NCBI RefSeq assembly: GCF_003614885.1
Contig: NZ_QZMS01000018.1
Span: forward strand, 1-64,000
Length of the DNA: 64,000 nucleotides
Reading direction: 5' to 3'
DNA from: Photobacterium salinisoli
Lineage (GTDB): Bacteria; Pseudomonadota; Gammaproteobacteria; Enterobacterales; Vibrionaceae
Within the stretch, counting starts at the first letter, position 1, and every line of letters starts with the position of its first letter. Of this stretch, positions 25,446 through 35,423 are shown one piece after another. A program made the translations under genes and the position numbers. The notes beneath the pieces are model-generated. The model saw only the letters and a program-made list of their open reading frames with translations, ran no database searches and was not told where the DNA came from.

Positions 25446-26531
25446 GTGGTGAATCAGGTTCTGTTGTACTGCCGTCAGGGATTTGAAAACGAATGTGCCG
25501 GAGAGGTACAGGATAAAGCCAATAAACTCGAATTGTTTGGCTTTCCGCGTGCGAAGAAAAATACCGGTTATGTATTGTTTGAATTTTATCAGGCAGGGGA
25601 TGCTGATAAGTTCGTACAACTACAACCGTTTTCTGAGCTGATTTTTGCCCGTCAGATGCTGGTAGTGACAGCACGTCTGGAAGATTTACCCACAGATGAT
25701 CGTATCAGCCCTATTCTGGCTGAGGCGGAAGCCTTACCGCGTTGTGGCGATCTGCGGGTAGAAACCCCGGACACCAACGAAGCTAAAGAACTGCTGAAGT
25801 TCTGCCGCAAGTTTACTGTGCCATTGCGTCAGGCATTTCGTAAGCAAGGGGCTTTGTACGCGAAAGATAACCCGAAAAAGCCGGTGTTGCACTTGTGCTT
25901 TACTGAGCCAGGCTGTTGTTTTATCGGCTATTCCTACACCAATAACAACTCGCCGTTTTTCATGGGGATCCCACGGCTGAAATTCCCGGCGGATGCACCT
26001 AGCCGTTCTACCCTCAAGCTGGAAGAGGCATTTCATGTCTTTATTCCGCGCGAAGAGTGGGATGAGCGACTGGCATCTGGTATGTGGGGGGTGGATCTCG
26101 GGGCGTGCCCGGGTGGCTGGACCTATCAGCTGGTTAAACGTTCCATGTTTGTTCATGCTATCGATAACGGACAGATGGCCCAGAGTCTGATGGATACGGG
26201 GCAGGTGAAGCATCATATGGTGGATGGCTTTAAGTTTGAGCCACCACGTAAGAATGTGACCTGGCTGGTGTGTGACATGGTTGAAAAACCAGCCCGTGTT
26301 GCGCACTTGATGGGACAGTGGCTGATTAAGGGCTGGGCCAAAGAAACCATCTTTAACCTGAAACTGCCCATGAAAGGTCGATATGAAGAAGTGTTGCAGG
26401 ATATTGAAAACCTGAAAATATTTCTGATTCAGAATGGCTTGAAATTCCGCCTGCAGGCCAAGCATTTGTATCATGACCGTGAAGAAATCACTGTTCATAT
26501 CCAGAGCCTGGATAACCGTAGTCCTCACTAG
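25446..26531 (+). CDS. rlmM: 23S rRNA (cytidine2498-2'-O)-methyltransferase RlmM
   Basis: RlmM methylates the 2'-OH of C2498 in 23S rRNA using S-adenosylmethionine. The 361-residue protein has an N-terminal THUMP-type domain (about residues 1-170, [20 protein letters not shown]) and a Rossmann methyltransferase domain with [19 protein letters not shown] near residues 217-235 and [19 protein letters not shown]. The start is one of two successive GTG codons at 25446 and 25449. It is convergent with xni; a GC-rich hairpin overlaps the end of xni at 26544-26564. Confidence 0.95.
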   Translation: MVNQVLLYCRQGFENECAGEVQDKANKLELFGFPRAKKNTGYVLFEFYQAGDADKFVQLQPFSELIFARQMLVVTARLEDLPTDDRISPILAEAEALPRCGDLRVETPDTNEAKELLKFCRKFTVPLRQAFRKQGALYAKDNPKKPVLHLCFTEPGCCFIGYSYTNNNSPFFMGIPRLKFPADAPSRSTLKLEEAFHVFIPREEWDERLASGMWGVDLGACPGGWTYQLVKRSMFVHAIDNGQMAQSLMDTGQVKHHMVDGFKFEPPRKNVTWLVCDMVEKPARVAHLMGQWLIKGWAKETIFNLKLPMKGRYEEVLQDIENLKIFLIQNGLKFRLQAKHLYHDREEITVHIQSLDNRSPH

Positions 26532-26543
26532 CCGATCATGTAG

Positions 26544-26564
26544 CGGCGGGCAGTTCAGCCCGCC
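26544..26564. terminator. Hairpin between convergent rlmM and xni
   Basis: GGCGGGC-AGTTCA-GCCCGCC overlaps the xni stop codon region and follows the rlmM stop. No T tract is present, so terminator strength is uncertain. Confidence 0.45.
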
Positions 26565-27328
26565 GTCTGAAATCGGATATCCTGCAAATTAAAGCCAAGC
26601 TCTAAATCGGTTTTCAGCCTGGCTACCGCTTTACTGGCTCTGGCGCTGTCTTTGTTGGGTTCAATTTTCTTGCGCCATTTCTCCGGGAGATTGTCGGCGG
26701 ACAAAATACTGTCGAGATCCGGGTACTGCTGCAACAATTCACACGCCGCCTTGGGGCCGATTCCCGGTACACCCGGAATTTTGCTAGAGCTGATCCCCGC
26801 CAGTCCCCAGTAATCGGGCAGTTGCTCGGGACGAACCCCGAATTCTTTTGCGATGAAGGGGCTGTCCAGCCAGCGCTGCTGGAAGTAATCACGGATCATC
26901 ACAGTGGGGCGCAGTAGCTGGCAGTAGCCTTTGTCGGTTGACACTATGGTGACCTGACCGCCATGGTCTGCCACTTTGAGCGCCAGGGTGGCAATCAGAT
27001 CATCGGCTTCATCACCATCAGACAACAGTGAATCGACGCCCAGCGCCATGAAATCATCCTGTATCTGATCCATCCCTGCCTGCAGTTCCGACGGCATAGG
27101 TTTGCGCCCTTCTTTGTAATTGGGCAGCAGTTCAGCCCGCCAGCCTCTGTCATCGCCATGGTGGTCAAACACCGCCACGATATGGGTTGGCTGGCTGATG
27201 GCAATAATTTTACTCAGCGCCTGACAGCACACTTTACTGGTGCTGGCGATATCGGGCTCGCCCGGCTGGGCGGCATGCACACGGCGGATCAGGTTGAGGG
27301 CATCAATGACGACTAAGTGTATGGACAT
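26555..27328 (-). CDS. xni: Flap endonuclease Xni (exonuclease IX family)
   Basis: A 257-residue protein of the 5'-nuclease/FEN superfamily, related to the nuclease domain of DNA polymerase I. It shows SIHLVVIDALNLIRRVHAA at the N-terminus, GDEADDLIATLALKVADHGG (metal-binding acidic residues) near 103-122, and WGLAGISSSKIPGVPGIGPK (helix-hairpin-helix). The ATG at 27328 matches the family start; no clear ribosome binding site is present, and an upstream TTG at 27340 is in frame. It follows ppnN on the same strand but is separated by a strong terminator. Confidence 0.92.
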   Translation of the reverse strand: MSIHLVVIDALNLIRRVHAAQPGEPDIASTSKVCCQALSKIIAISQPTHIVAVFDHHGDDRGWRAELLPNYKEGRKPMPSELQAGMDQIQDDFMALGVDSLLSDGDEADDLIATLALKVADHGGQVTIVSTDKGYCQLLRPTVMIRDYFQQRWLDSPFIAKEFGVRPEQLPDYWGLAGISSSKIPGVPGIGPKAACELLQQYPDLDSILSADNLPEKWRKKIEPNKDSARASKAVARLKTDLELGFNLQDIRFQTAG

Positions 27329-27339
27329 ATATATCAACA

Positions 27340-27368
27340 ATAGTAAAACAGGGCCTGCAGGCCCTGTA
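27340..27368 (-). terminator. Terminator of ppnN
   Basis: ACAGGGCCTG and CAGGCCCTGT form a perfect 20-bp palindrome (27348-27367). Read on the minus strand it is followed by TTTTAC. It lies 20 bases after the ppnN stop codon, upstream of xni. Confidence 0.8.
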
Positions 27369-27387
27369 TTCTACGTGGCATGGCAAA

Positions 27388-28761
27388 TTATTTCACCATG
27401 TCGGGGTGAGTGAGGATCCGGTAGCAGGGAATATATTCACTGCCCGGCAGTTTCATGCGTTGCTGAGCGACGAAATTTTTGAGCAGCTTATCCATGCGCT
27501 TCATCAGGGATGGATCGCCGTTGATCAGGAAGGGGCCCCGGCGTTCAATTTCTTTGATCCCTTCTTCTTTGACGTTGCCTGCGACAATACCGGAAAAAGC
27601 ACGGCGTAAATTCGCGGCAAGATGTTCCGGCCGCTGGTTGAAGTGCAGATCCAGACTGCTCATGGCATCATGGTTAGGTTCAAAGGGCAGCTGAAATTCC
27701 GGTGGGATTTTCAACGACCAGTTGTAACAATACGCATCCCCGGTTTCCTGACGGTATTCTTTGATTTGCGGCATGGCCGCTTTCATGATGCGGGCCACTT
27801 TCGCCGGGTCATCAATGACTATCTGATAATGTTTGGTTGCTTCTTCACCTAAGGTATCGCGCACAAAGCTGTCCAGAGTACGGAAATACGGCTCGCTGCT
27901 TTTCGGACCGGTGAGCACCACAGGCAAAGGTTGATCCTGATTTTCCGGGTGCATCAGAATACCTATGATGTAAAGCAACTCCTCGGCGGTTCCGGCTCCC
28001 CCGGGAAAGATAATGATACCGTGTCCAACACGGACAAAGGCTTCCAGACGTTTTTCAATGTCTGGCATGATCACCAGTTCATTGACGATAGGGTTAGGTG
28101 GTTCGGCGGCAATGATGGACGGTTCGGTCAGGCCGATAAATCGACTTTTTCCGTATCTTTGCTGGGCATGGCCGATGGCGGCCCCTTTCATTGGCCCTTC
28201 CATGGCACCGGGCCCGCAGCCGGTGCAGATATTCATCTCACGCAGCCCTAACTGGTGGCCGACATCCCGGGTGTATTGATACTCTTCCGGGTTAATGGAG
28301 TGGCCTCCCCAGCAGACCACAATATTGGGGTCTTCCCGTGAGCGGACGGTCTGAGCGTTACGCAGAATACTGAAGATGAAATTGGTGATGTGCGGTGCAC
28401 TGGTCAGGTTTAAATCGTTGCGCTGGTTAACGTGTACGTTGACGTAAATGATGTCCCTCAGCACGGCAAACAGGTGCTCCTGGATACCGCGAATGATTTT
28501 ACCGTCGACAAAAGCGTGCTCGGGTGGATCTTTGAGTTCGAGTTTTATCCCGCGTTCTCTTCTGAGAACATTGATATCAAATGACTTATTGAGTTCCAGC
28601 AGTGCGTTTGAATCGTCACTGTTACTGCCTGAATTAAGCACAGCCAGTGAGCAGTTGCGGTACAGGCGATACAGGTCGCTGGCCGCTGTGGCCTTCAGAC
28701 TGTCAACTTCGAGCTGCGACAGCAGTGTCATCGCACCAACCGGGCTGATGTGTGTAATCAT
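27388..28761 (-). CDS. ppnN: Pyrimidine/purine nucleotide 5'-monophosphate nucleosidase PpnN
   Basis: PpnN (formerly YgdH) splits nucleoside 5'-monophosphates into base and ribose 5-phosphate; in E. coli it is stimulated by (p)ppGpp. The 457-residue product begins [20 protein letters not shown], has [19 protein letters not shown], and the LOG-family phosphate-binding motif [18 protein letters not shown] near residues 252-269. The ATG at 28761 follows a textbook GGGAGGTAAGC ribosome binding site; an open frame further upstream lacks homology. It ends in a strong terminator. Confidence 0.95.
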   Translation of the reverse strand: MITHISPVGAMTLLSQLEVDSLKATAASDLYRLYRNCSLAVLNSGSNSDDSNALLELNKSFDINVLRRERGIKLELKDPPEHAFVDGKIIRGIQEHLFAVLRDIIYVNVHVNQRNDLNLTSAPHITNFIFSILRNAQTVRSREDPNIVVCWGGHSINPEEYQYTRDVGHQLGLREMNICTGCGPGAMEGPMKGAAIGHAQQRYGKSRFIGLTEPSIIAAEPPNPIVNELVIMPDIEKRLEAFVRVGHGIIIFPGGAGTAEELLYIIGILMHPENQDQPLPVVLTGPKSSEPYFRTLDSFVRDTLGEEATKHYQIVIDDPAKVARIMKAAMPQIKEYRQETGDAYCYNWSLKIPPEFQLPFEPNHDAMSSLDLHFNQRPEHLAANLRRAFSGIVAGNVKEEGIKEIERRGPFLINGDPSLMKRMDKLLKNFVAQQRMKLPGSEYIPCYRILTHPDMVK

Positions 28762-28989
28762 GCTTACCTCCCTGGAGACGAATACAGACGCTGATGCTTC
28801 TGTATGTAAGCGATTTTCCTGGCGGATATAAGATCGACCGCGGATGGAAATACCGGGCATGTTTCCTGACCCGTATTATTGAACATACACAGGCTTATCA
28901 GGTTTGCCTAGGGTTGGGCGAAAAAAAAGAGGTTGTGTAGCAGTGAGTTAGAGCTTGGGATAGCAGGTGACTGAGTGAGTAATCAGTAA

Positions 28990-30546
28990 TTAAGCGATCC
29001 AGATCAGGTGGTTGCGGCCAGCGTGTTTGGCGCTGGACAGGGCCTTTTGCCCCCGTTCGATGACTCTGGCCGGCGTGTCTGTGTCATCGAACAGCGTCGC
29101 GCCGATAGAGGCCGAAATAGTGACGTTCTTTTCCCTGAACCGGAAAGGGAGTTGCACAATGGCTTCACGTATACCGGACAAACGGCGATGACGTTCATCT
29201 TCGGCAATATCAGGCAGGATCAGCATGAACTCGTCATTGCTGACCCGGGCGATAAAATCAGTCTCTCTGAGATGCTGGTGCAGGGTACGGGCGATAATCT
29301 TCAGGACTTTGTCGCCAGCCTGGAACCCATAGTTGTCATTGAGATCCCCGAAGTGATCAAGATTGATAATGGCCAGGCACAGCGGGTGCTGATAGCGAAT
29401 CCAGCGGCGGTATTCGTGTTCCAGCCGGTCATGAAAAGCGGCCCGGTTGTAAACGCGGGTCAGCGGGTCAAGGAATATCCGGCGTTGCAGATCTTCAATC
29501 TGACGATGCTGGTTCTGCGTTTGCTGATACAGGTGCTCTGCTCGGTTCTGGTGATAATGCAGTTGCTCCAGCAGCGCCTGTTCGCGGTTTTCCAGCGAGC
29601 GCTGGCGCTCGACCAGTTGTCTGAGTGAGGTATCGAGGGTGTGTGCGGCGCCGCGCCAGCTTTCCAGGTTAGTGTATTGGGTCAGAGCATGGTGGAAGCG
29701 GTCGGACAGTTGCCCCAGCTCGGCAGTCAGTTCAGCGCGGTGCTTGTGCAGGGCTTGTCCCTGATCGGCAGTCTGGCGCGTCGTTTGTTCCAGTGCGGCC
29801 AGATCGCCGCTGATGACATCAAGAAATTTTTGCGAATGGCGACGTTCGTGAATAAAGCTGTCCAGCGCCAATCGCAACACATCCAGGCACAGCTCGACCA
29901 GTGAAATAGGCTCGACACCGGCGAGTAACTGGTGCCGTATGGCCAGTAACTGTTCGCCGGATTCACCCTCAGCATCCAGCTCTGTGATGATTTGCTGCAG
30001 CTCGTTGCACAGCTTATGCTGTAAATCGTTGTCTTTTGAGCGCGATTCGCGCTCGATGCTGACGGGCACTGTCAGTAGTTTCAGGGCGCGATCATACAGA
30101 CCGAACAGTTGGGTGATTTGCTGGTGGCTGTGATGCAGTGAATCAGGTGCCTGGGACAGAAGATCGTGGATGTCGCGTTTGAGCTGAACCGGTAGGGCAG
30201 GGATGCGTTTCAGGCTTTCAGAACTTTGCCGGATAAGATCAGACAGACGTTCCATGGTCGAATGTGTTGAGGTTTGCCGGAGCAACAACCGTTCAACCTG
30301 GGCCAGATGCGGCACAATCTTACTGATATCTTTGTTTTGCTCAAGATCGGTACGCAGGGTATCAAGCCGTTTGTCCAGCTCGTTATCCAGGCCTTTACAG
30401 GCGACGGACATACGGGCAATCAGGCGTTTTAAGATAACGATCTCACGACGCGATTTTAATGATACATCGCGGTAAGACAATTGAGCCTGATCCAAACGCA
30501 GCTTCAATTCACTCACATCAGAAGCTGCATTATATTTCGCAGTCAC
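28990..30546 (-). CDS. Degenerate GGDEF-domain protein with long coiled-coil N-terminus
   Basis: A 518-residue cytoplasmic protein. Residues 1-350 are charged helices with coiled-coil character (for example RQRSLENREQALLEQLHYHQ). Residues about 357-518 form a GGDEF domain (IFLDPLTRVYNRAAF at its start). The signature is SNDEF (436-440) instead of GGDEF, and the first metal-binding Asp is Asn395 (INLDHF). The inhibitory I-site RETD (427-430) is kept. This suggests a c-di-GMP-binding or scaffold protein rather than an active diguanylate cyclase; from memory, V. cholerae CdgG is comparable. The start is GTG at 30546 with a weak ribosome binding site. The next gene upstream also has an eroded GGDEF fold. 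Confidence 0.85.
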   Translation of the reverse strand: MTAKYNAASDVSELKLRLDQAQLSYRDVSLKSRREIVILKRLIARMSVACKGLDNELDKRLDTLRTDLEQNKDISKIVPHLAQVERLLLRQTSTHSTMERLSDLIRQSSESLKRIPALPVQLKRDIHDLLSQAPDSLHHSHQQITQLFGLYDRALKLLTVPVSIERESRSKDNDLQHKLCNELQQIITELDAEGESGEQLLAIRHQLLAGVEPISLVELCLDVLRLALDSFIHERRHSQKFLDVISGDLAALEQTTRQTADQGQALHKHRAELTAELGQLSDRFHHALTQYTNLESWRGAAHTLDTSLRQLVERQRSLENREQALLEQLHYHQNRAEHLYQQTQNQHRQIEDLQRRIFLDPLTRVYNRAAFHDRLEHEYRRWIRYQHPLCLAIINLDHFGDLNDNYGFQAGDKVLKIIARTLHQHLRETDFIARVSNDEFMLILPDIAEDERHRRLSGIREAIVQLPFRFREKNVTISASIGATLFDDTDTPARVIERGQKALSSAKHAGRNHLIWIA

Positions 30547-30745
30547 GTCGACTAATGATTACCTTATCTAAACATCCGTTACACCCAGCGCCAGGCGCTG
30601 TGCAAGCTCGGATGTTAGCAAAAATGTTCTGATGAGTTGAACATTATTAACGGCTTGTTTTCCCAGACACAAACGCTCGCGTGCTTTTTATGCGATTTCG
30701 TGATCTTTGTACCTCTAAACAGCGGAAATACTGAGTGTTTTTTCC

Positions 30746-33025
30746 TCAGAGGTGCCGGTGCCAGTCATATTCCTGCCGCGATGAGGTCTGGACCCTGACC
30801 AAACCTTTGTCCATCGCCAGTATGCATGCCCGGCGAATATTATCGCCGGCGAAACTGGCGGCCGGGGCTGCTTCAATGGCGCTCAGGTGTACCCATTGGC
30901 TGCCGGTTTCGGTTTTGCTTATCTGACGGGCGGCATGCGTGGCCATCAGCAGAATGTCGATCAGTTCCTGATCATTGATGGCAGTACAGGCTCGTGGCAG
31001 GAAAGGGTACTCGGCCATTCCTATGCGTACCCGGCTGTCGAGCTGCCTGTCACTCATGAAATTGTCCACCAGTTGTTTGATGGAATCTGCCAGGTGCTGA
31101 GGTGCACTTTCAAGGCGTGAGTTCGGCTCTATGTACAGGAACATGGCATCGGAAAAATGGTACAGACGGGCCGGCTCGCAAATCTGGGCTTTGAGGTAAT
31201 CGCCGAACTGGCGTTCCAGCTCCAGGCCCTGCTTGTAGCCATGTTCCAGATAGACATGTTTGAGTAGCGGGACTTCGAACAGGGCAAAGCGTAACCTGTC
31301 GCTCAGGGGCTCGTTGATGATCTCGCCCAGGTGCCACTGCTCGAAATGCGCGCTGCTTTGCTGCAGTGAGCTGGAAAGTCTGGCATTGAGCATTCTCAGG
31401 TTGCGCAGGCCGCTGCGGGGGTGGGTGTAGAATTCATCCCGCAGCAGTGTCAGGCGATCCCGCCAGCGGCGTGCTGAGCGGTGACGGTACCAGAGCACCA
31501 GCAAGGCCAGCAGCAAGACGATTAACAGTACTGTGGTGATGTTCTTTTGCTGATAAAGGGCTTTTTCCTGCGTGAATTGCTGTCGTTCAAGTTCTTCTAA
31601 CTGCAGCGCCCGCGCCATCATACGTTGCTGCTGGCGGAACACTTCGGCATTACTTTTCACCTGGTTTTCCTGCAAAGAGGCATGCAGCTGTTCATAGCGG
31701 CGCTGACTCAGCAGGGCGTTGTAGTAGTCTTTTTGCTTCTCAAACGCAGCCGACAGGCTGATCTCTCCCTGCATTTGCAGAGCGGGCTGTGCTTTGGGCA
31801 ATCGGCTGGCCGCCAGCAGTGCTGCCTGTAAGGTTGAGATTGCCTGCTCGGTTTTTTCTTCTGCCAGCTCAAGCTGCCCCTGAAGCAGCTGCGATTTGAT
31901 CAGTGTGATTTCATCATCGCTTTCCTGTGCCAGCTGGCGGGCATGGTGCAGGTATTGTTCGGTTTTCGGGTAGTTATAGAGTTTGAGATAAACGCGGGCG
32001 ATACTCAGACGCAGCTTGGAGGAACGAGTGGGTAAGCGCAGCTGGTTTTCCTGATCTAAAGCATTGAAGTAATGCACCAGTGCAAGGTTGTAGCGACCCT
32101 GTTGTTCGTAAATATTGGCTATCAGTGCCAGGGTGCGGGCCAGCGGGATGGTGCGATTGAAGTGCTCGAAAAACTCTCCCGCCTGCGTTGCGTGCTCCAG
32201 TGCTTTGTCAAACACTTTGCGCTCTTCATAGAGCGTGGCCAGTTCCAGATTGGCGATCGCCATTTTGCCGTGATCGTCTTTTTCCTGCGCCAGCCAGTAG
32301 CCGCTGAGCAAACGATCCAGGGCCAGATCATAGTGCTGGTGCCGCAAATAATGGATCCCGTGGCTGAGCAGGAAGTTGACTTCCTCTTTGGCATCCTCAA
32401 GTTCAGACAGATCTCGCTTGGCACGGATATACATTTTCTCTGCCTGTCTTTCATCGCCCAGGGTGGATTCCATATCGGCACGCAGCATCAGCAACTGATA
32501 CTGCAGTGTTTTAATTTGTTCACTGCGCTGCAGTTTCTCATCACCGGCGATGACCTGATCGATTTTATCCAGTCGAGCTGCCGCAGAGGGGGCATCGCCC
32601 ATCCCGTGCCAGAGAATATCGGCATGAATGAGCTGGGTTTCGAGCAGTGTATAGCTAAAAGCGTTTTCAACCGCCAGCGCTTCGGCTTGGTTGATGGTGT
32701 GAAGGGCGTCGCTTTGCGCATTTAACAAAGACTGTGCTCTGGCTTTTATTTGCAGAGCATTGATGGTGCTCAGCGGGGTGCGGACAGAATGGTCAGTTTC
32801 TTCATTAACATGGACGCGAGAGCTGTCGGAAGGCACACTGAGCCGACGTTGGTTCAGGTAGCGTTCGGTGATCTCCAGCGCTTTTTCCGGGCTGGTTTCC
32901 AACAGGAGATCGGCATCGGCCAGAATAGGGGTGGCATAAATCTTCGCCTGAGCCGGCAGGGCTGTGAGAAACAAAAGCAGGATGCTGAAGAGCCAGTAAC
33001 GACAGTTCATAGCGCACTTATCCAT
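30746..33025 (-). CDS. TPR sensor protein with transmembrane helix and eroded GGDEF-like domain
   Basis: A 759-residue protein with a signal peptide (cleavage after LPAQA), a large periplasmic TPR-like alpha-helical region (about residues 30-480, with LANIYEQQGRYNLALVHYFN), one transmembrane helix (about 494-513) and a cytoplasmic domain. The last domain follows the GGDEF outline: THPRSGLRNLRMLNARL recalls DPLTGLPNR, HFSDAMFLYIEP (623 on) sits where the GGDEF hairpin belongs, and VRIGMAEYPFLPR recalls the SIGVA strand. All catalytic and I-site residues are lost, so it is probably a signalling partner rather than a cyclase. The start may be ATG 33025 or 33010. It lies 199 bp upstream of the degenerate GGDEF gene. 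Confidence 0.75.
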   Translation of the reverse strand: MDKCAMNCRYWLFSILLLFLTALPAQAKIYATPILADADLLLETSPEKALEITERYLNQRRLSVPSDSSRVHVNEETDHSVRTPLSTINALQIKARAQSLLNAQSDALHTINQAEALAVENAFSYTLLETQLIHADILWHGMGDAPSAAARLDKIDQVIAGDEKLQRSEQIKTLQYQLLMLRADMESTLGDERQAEKMYIRAKRDLSELEDAKEEVNFLLSHGIHYLRHQHYDLALDRLLSGYWLAQEKDDHGKMAIANLELATLYEERKVFDKALEHATQAGEFFEHFNRTIPLARTLALIANIYEQQGRYNLALVHYFNALDQENQLRLPTRSSKLRLSIARVYLKLYNYPKTEQYLHHARQLAQESDDEITLIKSQLLQGQLELAEEKTEQAISTLQAALLAASRLPKAQPALQMQGEISLSAAFEKQKDYYNALLSQRRYEQLHASLQENQVKSNAEVFRQQQRMMARALQLEELERQQFTQEKALYQQKNITTVLLIVLLLALLVLWYRHRSARRWRDRLTLLRDEFYTHPRSGLRNLRMLNARLSSSLQQSSAHFEQWHLGEIINEPLSDRLRFALFEVPLLKHVYLEHGYKQGLELERQFGDYLKAQICEPARLYHFSDAMFLYIEPNSRLESAPQHLADSIKQLVDNFMSDRQLDSRVRIGMAEYPFLPRACTAINDQELIDILLMATHAARQISKTETGSQWVHLSAIEAAPAASFAGDNIRRACILAMDKGLVRVQTSSRQEYDWHRHL

Positions 33026-33060
33026 CAGGAAACACGGCCCTCATATTACTGCCTCATGAC

Positions 33061-33099
33061 GTCAAGTCCAGCAAAGTAAAGTGATTTGCCGGACTTGAC
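33061..33099 (-). terminator. Hairpin downstream of queF
   Basis: GTCAAGTCC-A-GCAAA pairs with TTTGC-C-GGACTTGAC around a 9-nt loop, a long stem with one mismatch. It follows the queF stop on the minus strand. There is no U tract, so it may be an mRNA 3'-end structure. Confidence 0.5.
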
Positions 33100-33117
33100 T
33101 GCTAAGCAGGCGAGCCT

Positions 33118-33963
33118 TTACTGACGTGCCATGCGATCGTTATTGCTTGGCGTCTTGCCCTGATTGGTACGGTAAGGGTTAATATCCAGACCGCCACGGC
33201 GGGTGTAACGGGCGTAAACAGTCAGTCGCTCCGGCTGACACAAACGCATGAGATCTGTGAAGATGCGCTCGACACATTGTTCGTGAAATTCATTGTGATT
33301 GCGGAAAGAGACCAGGTAGCGCAGCAGCTTTTCACGATCGATCCGCTTGCCTTTATAGGCAATCCGCACGCTGCCCCAGTCTGGCTGGCTGGTGATCAGG
33401 CAATTCGATTTCAACAGGTGGCTGTGCAGCACTTCCTCAACCACCTCGCCACTGGCGGCATTGTTGAGCAGCTCAGGAGCAAAGTCGAAACTGGTAATCT
33501 CAATATCCTGATCATCGATACATTCACCGGCAAAATCCACGATAGGCTGATCGGTAAAATCACTCAGCGGCTGGATAGTCACGTCCACGTCCATCCCGGC
33601 GCAGGCTGATAAATCTTTCTGCAGAATATCTGCTACTTCCTGCCAGCTGCCGAAACGGGTATTGTTCAGGCTGTTCAGGAAGAGTTTGAAAGACTTGGAT
33701 TCAATCAGGTTCGGGCTGCTGGCGGGCAGGCGTACTTCACCGATAGCCACCTGCGGCAGTCCTTTGCTGTTGAGCCAGGACAGCTCGTACAGTGTCCAGA
33801 TGTCATACCCGGTGAATGGCAGGTCGTCGCTTAGCGACAGATCATCACGATTTAGCTTACGCGGCACGGCCTGCAGCAGAGTGGGATCGTATTGATCTTT
33901 GTATTCGCTTTTTTGGCCAAGAGTTAAACCGGCTAGTTCTTTCGCGTCTTTGTATTTGCTCAT
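33118..33963 (-). CDS. queF: NADPH-dependent 7-cyano-7-deazaguanine (preQ0) reductase
   Basis: QueF reduces the nitrile of preQ0 to the aminomethyl group of preQ1 in queuosine synthesis for tRNA wobble position 34. The 281-residue bimodular (YqcD-type) form is present. It shows the NADPH motif [17 protein letters not shown] near residues 88-104 in the N-terminal module, and the catalytic cysteine in [19 protein letters not shown] in the C-terminal module. The start at 33963 ([16 protein letters not shown]) follows a CCAGGACA ribosome binding site. It is divergent from syd with 67 bp between, as in E. coli. Confidence 0.95.
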   Translation of the reverse strand: MSKYKDAKELAGLTLGQKSEYKDQYDPTLLQAVPRKLNRDDLSLSDDLPFTGYDIWTLYELSWLNSKGLPQVAIGEVRLPASSPNLIESKSFKLFLNSLNNTRFGSWQEVADILQKDLSACAGMDVDVTIQPLSDFTDQPIVDFAGECIDDQDIEITSFDFAPELLNNAASGEVVEEVLHSHLLKSNCLITSQPDWGSVRIAYKGKRIDREKLLRYLVSFRNHNEFHEQCVERIFTDLMRLCQPERLTVYARYTRRGGLDINPYRTNQGKTPSNNDRMARQ

Positions 33964-34030
33964 ATTGTCCTGGACACACACACTTGGATTAGAATAGGCA
34001 AAGTTTACTGAATCTTGCTTGAGGTTGCGA

Positions 34031-34585
34031 ATGAATCATCCTGTAACGGCCGCATTGGCTGAATTTTCTTCCCGTTTTATTAACGTGTGGCACGATGAGC
34101 GCGCCTGTCTGCCCTGCAGCAGCGATCTGATTGGCCTCACATCTCCTTGTGTTGAAACGGATAATGGCGATACCGTGAGCTGGAAGCCGGTAGCGCGTGA
34201 GCCTGCTGGTCGTTTTGATGCCGTTGAAACGGGGATTGAACTGCGCCTGCATCCGGATATTACTGCGTTTTACGGCAGCTTTTTCAGTGGCGATATGGCT
34301 GCCCGCTTTAACGATCTGGAATTTGATCTGTTACAGGTGTTTAGTGAATCGGATCATCAACGTTTGCAGGAGAATATTCTGGGTCACCTGGTAACTCAGC
34401 GCCGGCTGAAACTCAAGCCGACTGTCTTTATTGGGGTGATGGAGGCAGAAGATCAGGTGATCGCTATCTGTAATCTGACCGGCAACGTCATTCTCGAGAC
34501 GCTGGGCAAACCAGACCGGGAGGTGCTGGCGTACGATGTCGAGACCTTTATCCGCCAGCTCGAGCCTGTTGTGAAGGTGAGTTAA
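34031..34585 (+). CDS. syd: SecY-interacting protein Syd
   Basis: Syd binds the cytoplasmic face of SecY and affects translocon quality control. The 184-residue protein has the family patterns [20 protein letters not shown], then [20 protein letters not shown] and the C-terminal [14 protein letters not shown]. The ATG at 34031 is taken as the start; a frame from 34019 adds four residues. It lies divergent from queF. The Zn-ribbon gene follows with 3 bases between and is likely cotranscribed. Downstream on this strand come csrB and yqcC, as in E. coli. Confidence 0.93.
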   Translation: MNHPVTAALAEFSSRFINVWHDERACLPCSSDLIGLTSPCVETDNGDTVSWKPVAREPAGRFDAVETGIELRLHPDITAFYGSFFSGDMAARFNDLEFDLLQVFSESDHQRLQENILGHLVTQRRLKLKPTVFIGVMEAEDQVIAICNLTGNVILETLGKPDREVLAYDVETFIRQLEPVVKVS

Positions 34586-34588
34586 GCC

Positions 34589-35359
34589 ATGTATGTCGTT
34601 GAACTACAGTTTGAATGCTTTGACAACACCACAGTTGCTGCGGTGGAGCAGGCGATCAATGGCCTGATGGATGCGCTGCGTTATAACGGCCAGGTGCTGG
34701 GGCGGGAGTTCCCTGTCGTGATGGATGAGGCTGTGTTTAAAGTGCGGGCTGTCTGTCCGGAGAAAACCAGCCTGCATAGTCAGTATCACAGCCCGCAGGT
34801 AAAAGCGGGGATCAACCGGCTGACACAGGCCAGTTTGCTGGCCCCGAAAATTAAAGTGTTGGGGCGTGATATCAATTCGGAAGCCACTGCCGAAGAAGCT
34901 CCGGCATGGCAGGTGCTGTATACCACGTATGTGCACACCTGTTCGCCGCTGCGCAGCGGTGACAGCTTATTGCCGATCCCTTTGTACCGGATACCGGCGA
35001 CGTTTAACGGCGATCATAAAGCCTTGGTCAAATGGCAGACCGAATGGCAAGCCTGTGATGAAATTCAGATGGCCGGAGGCTGTAAGGCCGAACACGCTGC
35101 TTTGCACGAAATCCGTGACGCCGACAGCGATTTATTCCGCCGAGGCTGGGATTTACGCGGCAGAATTGAATACCTGACCAAAGTGCCTACCTATTATTAT
35201 CAGTACCGGGTGGGGGGGATCAGTCTGGAGACGGAGGCAAATCGCTCTTGTCCTAAATGCGGACAAGCCTGGCGAGTGGATGAGCCGATCCACGGTATCT
35301 TCCACTTCAAATGCGATCCATGCCGGCTGGTGTCCAACCTTTCCTGGGATTATCAGTAG
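34589..35359 (+). CDS. Zn-ribbon protein, DUF2310 family
   Basis: A 256-residue protein whose C-terminus has two CxxC pairs (CPKCG near residue 227 and CDPCR near 247) that would bind one zinc ion. The N-terminal part (ELQFECFDNTTVAAVEQAIN) and the middle (YTTYVHTCSPLRSGDSLLPI) match the DUF2310 Zn-ribbon proteins of gammaproteobacteria, of unknown function. It starts 3 bases after syd, so it is in the same operon and may share a role with it. A long GC-rich hairpin follows its stop codon. Confidence 0.82.
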   Translation: MYVVELQFECFDNTTVAAVEQAINGLMDALRYNGQVLGREFPVVMDEAVFKVRAVCPEKTSLHSQYHSPQVKAGINRLTQASLLAPKIKVLGRDINSEATAEEAPAWQVLYTTYVHTCSPLRSGDSLLPIPLYRIPATFNGDHKALVKWQTEWQACDEIQMAGGCKAEHAALHEIRDADSDLFRRGWDLRGRIEYLTKVPTYYYQYRVGGISLETEANRSCPKCGQAWRVDEPIHGIFHFKCDPCRLVSNLSWDYQ

Positions 35360-35370
35360 GTCGCGGCTTG

Positions 35371-35404
35371 TCACCGCCCGTCGCTGGCAGGCAACGGGCG
35401 GTGA
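35371..35404. terminator. Hairpin between convergent DUF2310 gene and the following minus-strand gene
   Basis: TCACCGCCCGT and ACGGGCGGTGA form a perfect 11-bp stem around a 12-nt loop, between two convergent stop codons. There is no T tract on either strand. Confidence 0.55.
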
Positions 35405-35423
35405 GTGCGCGTAAAATGACGGG

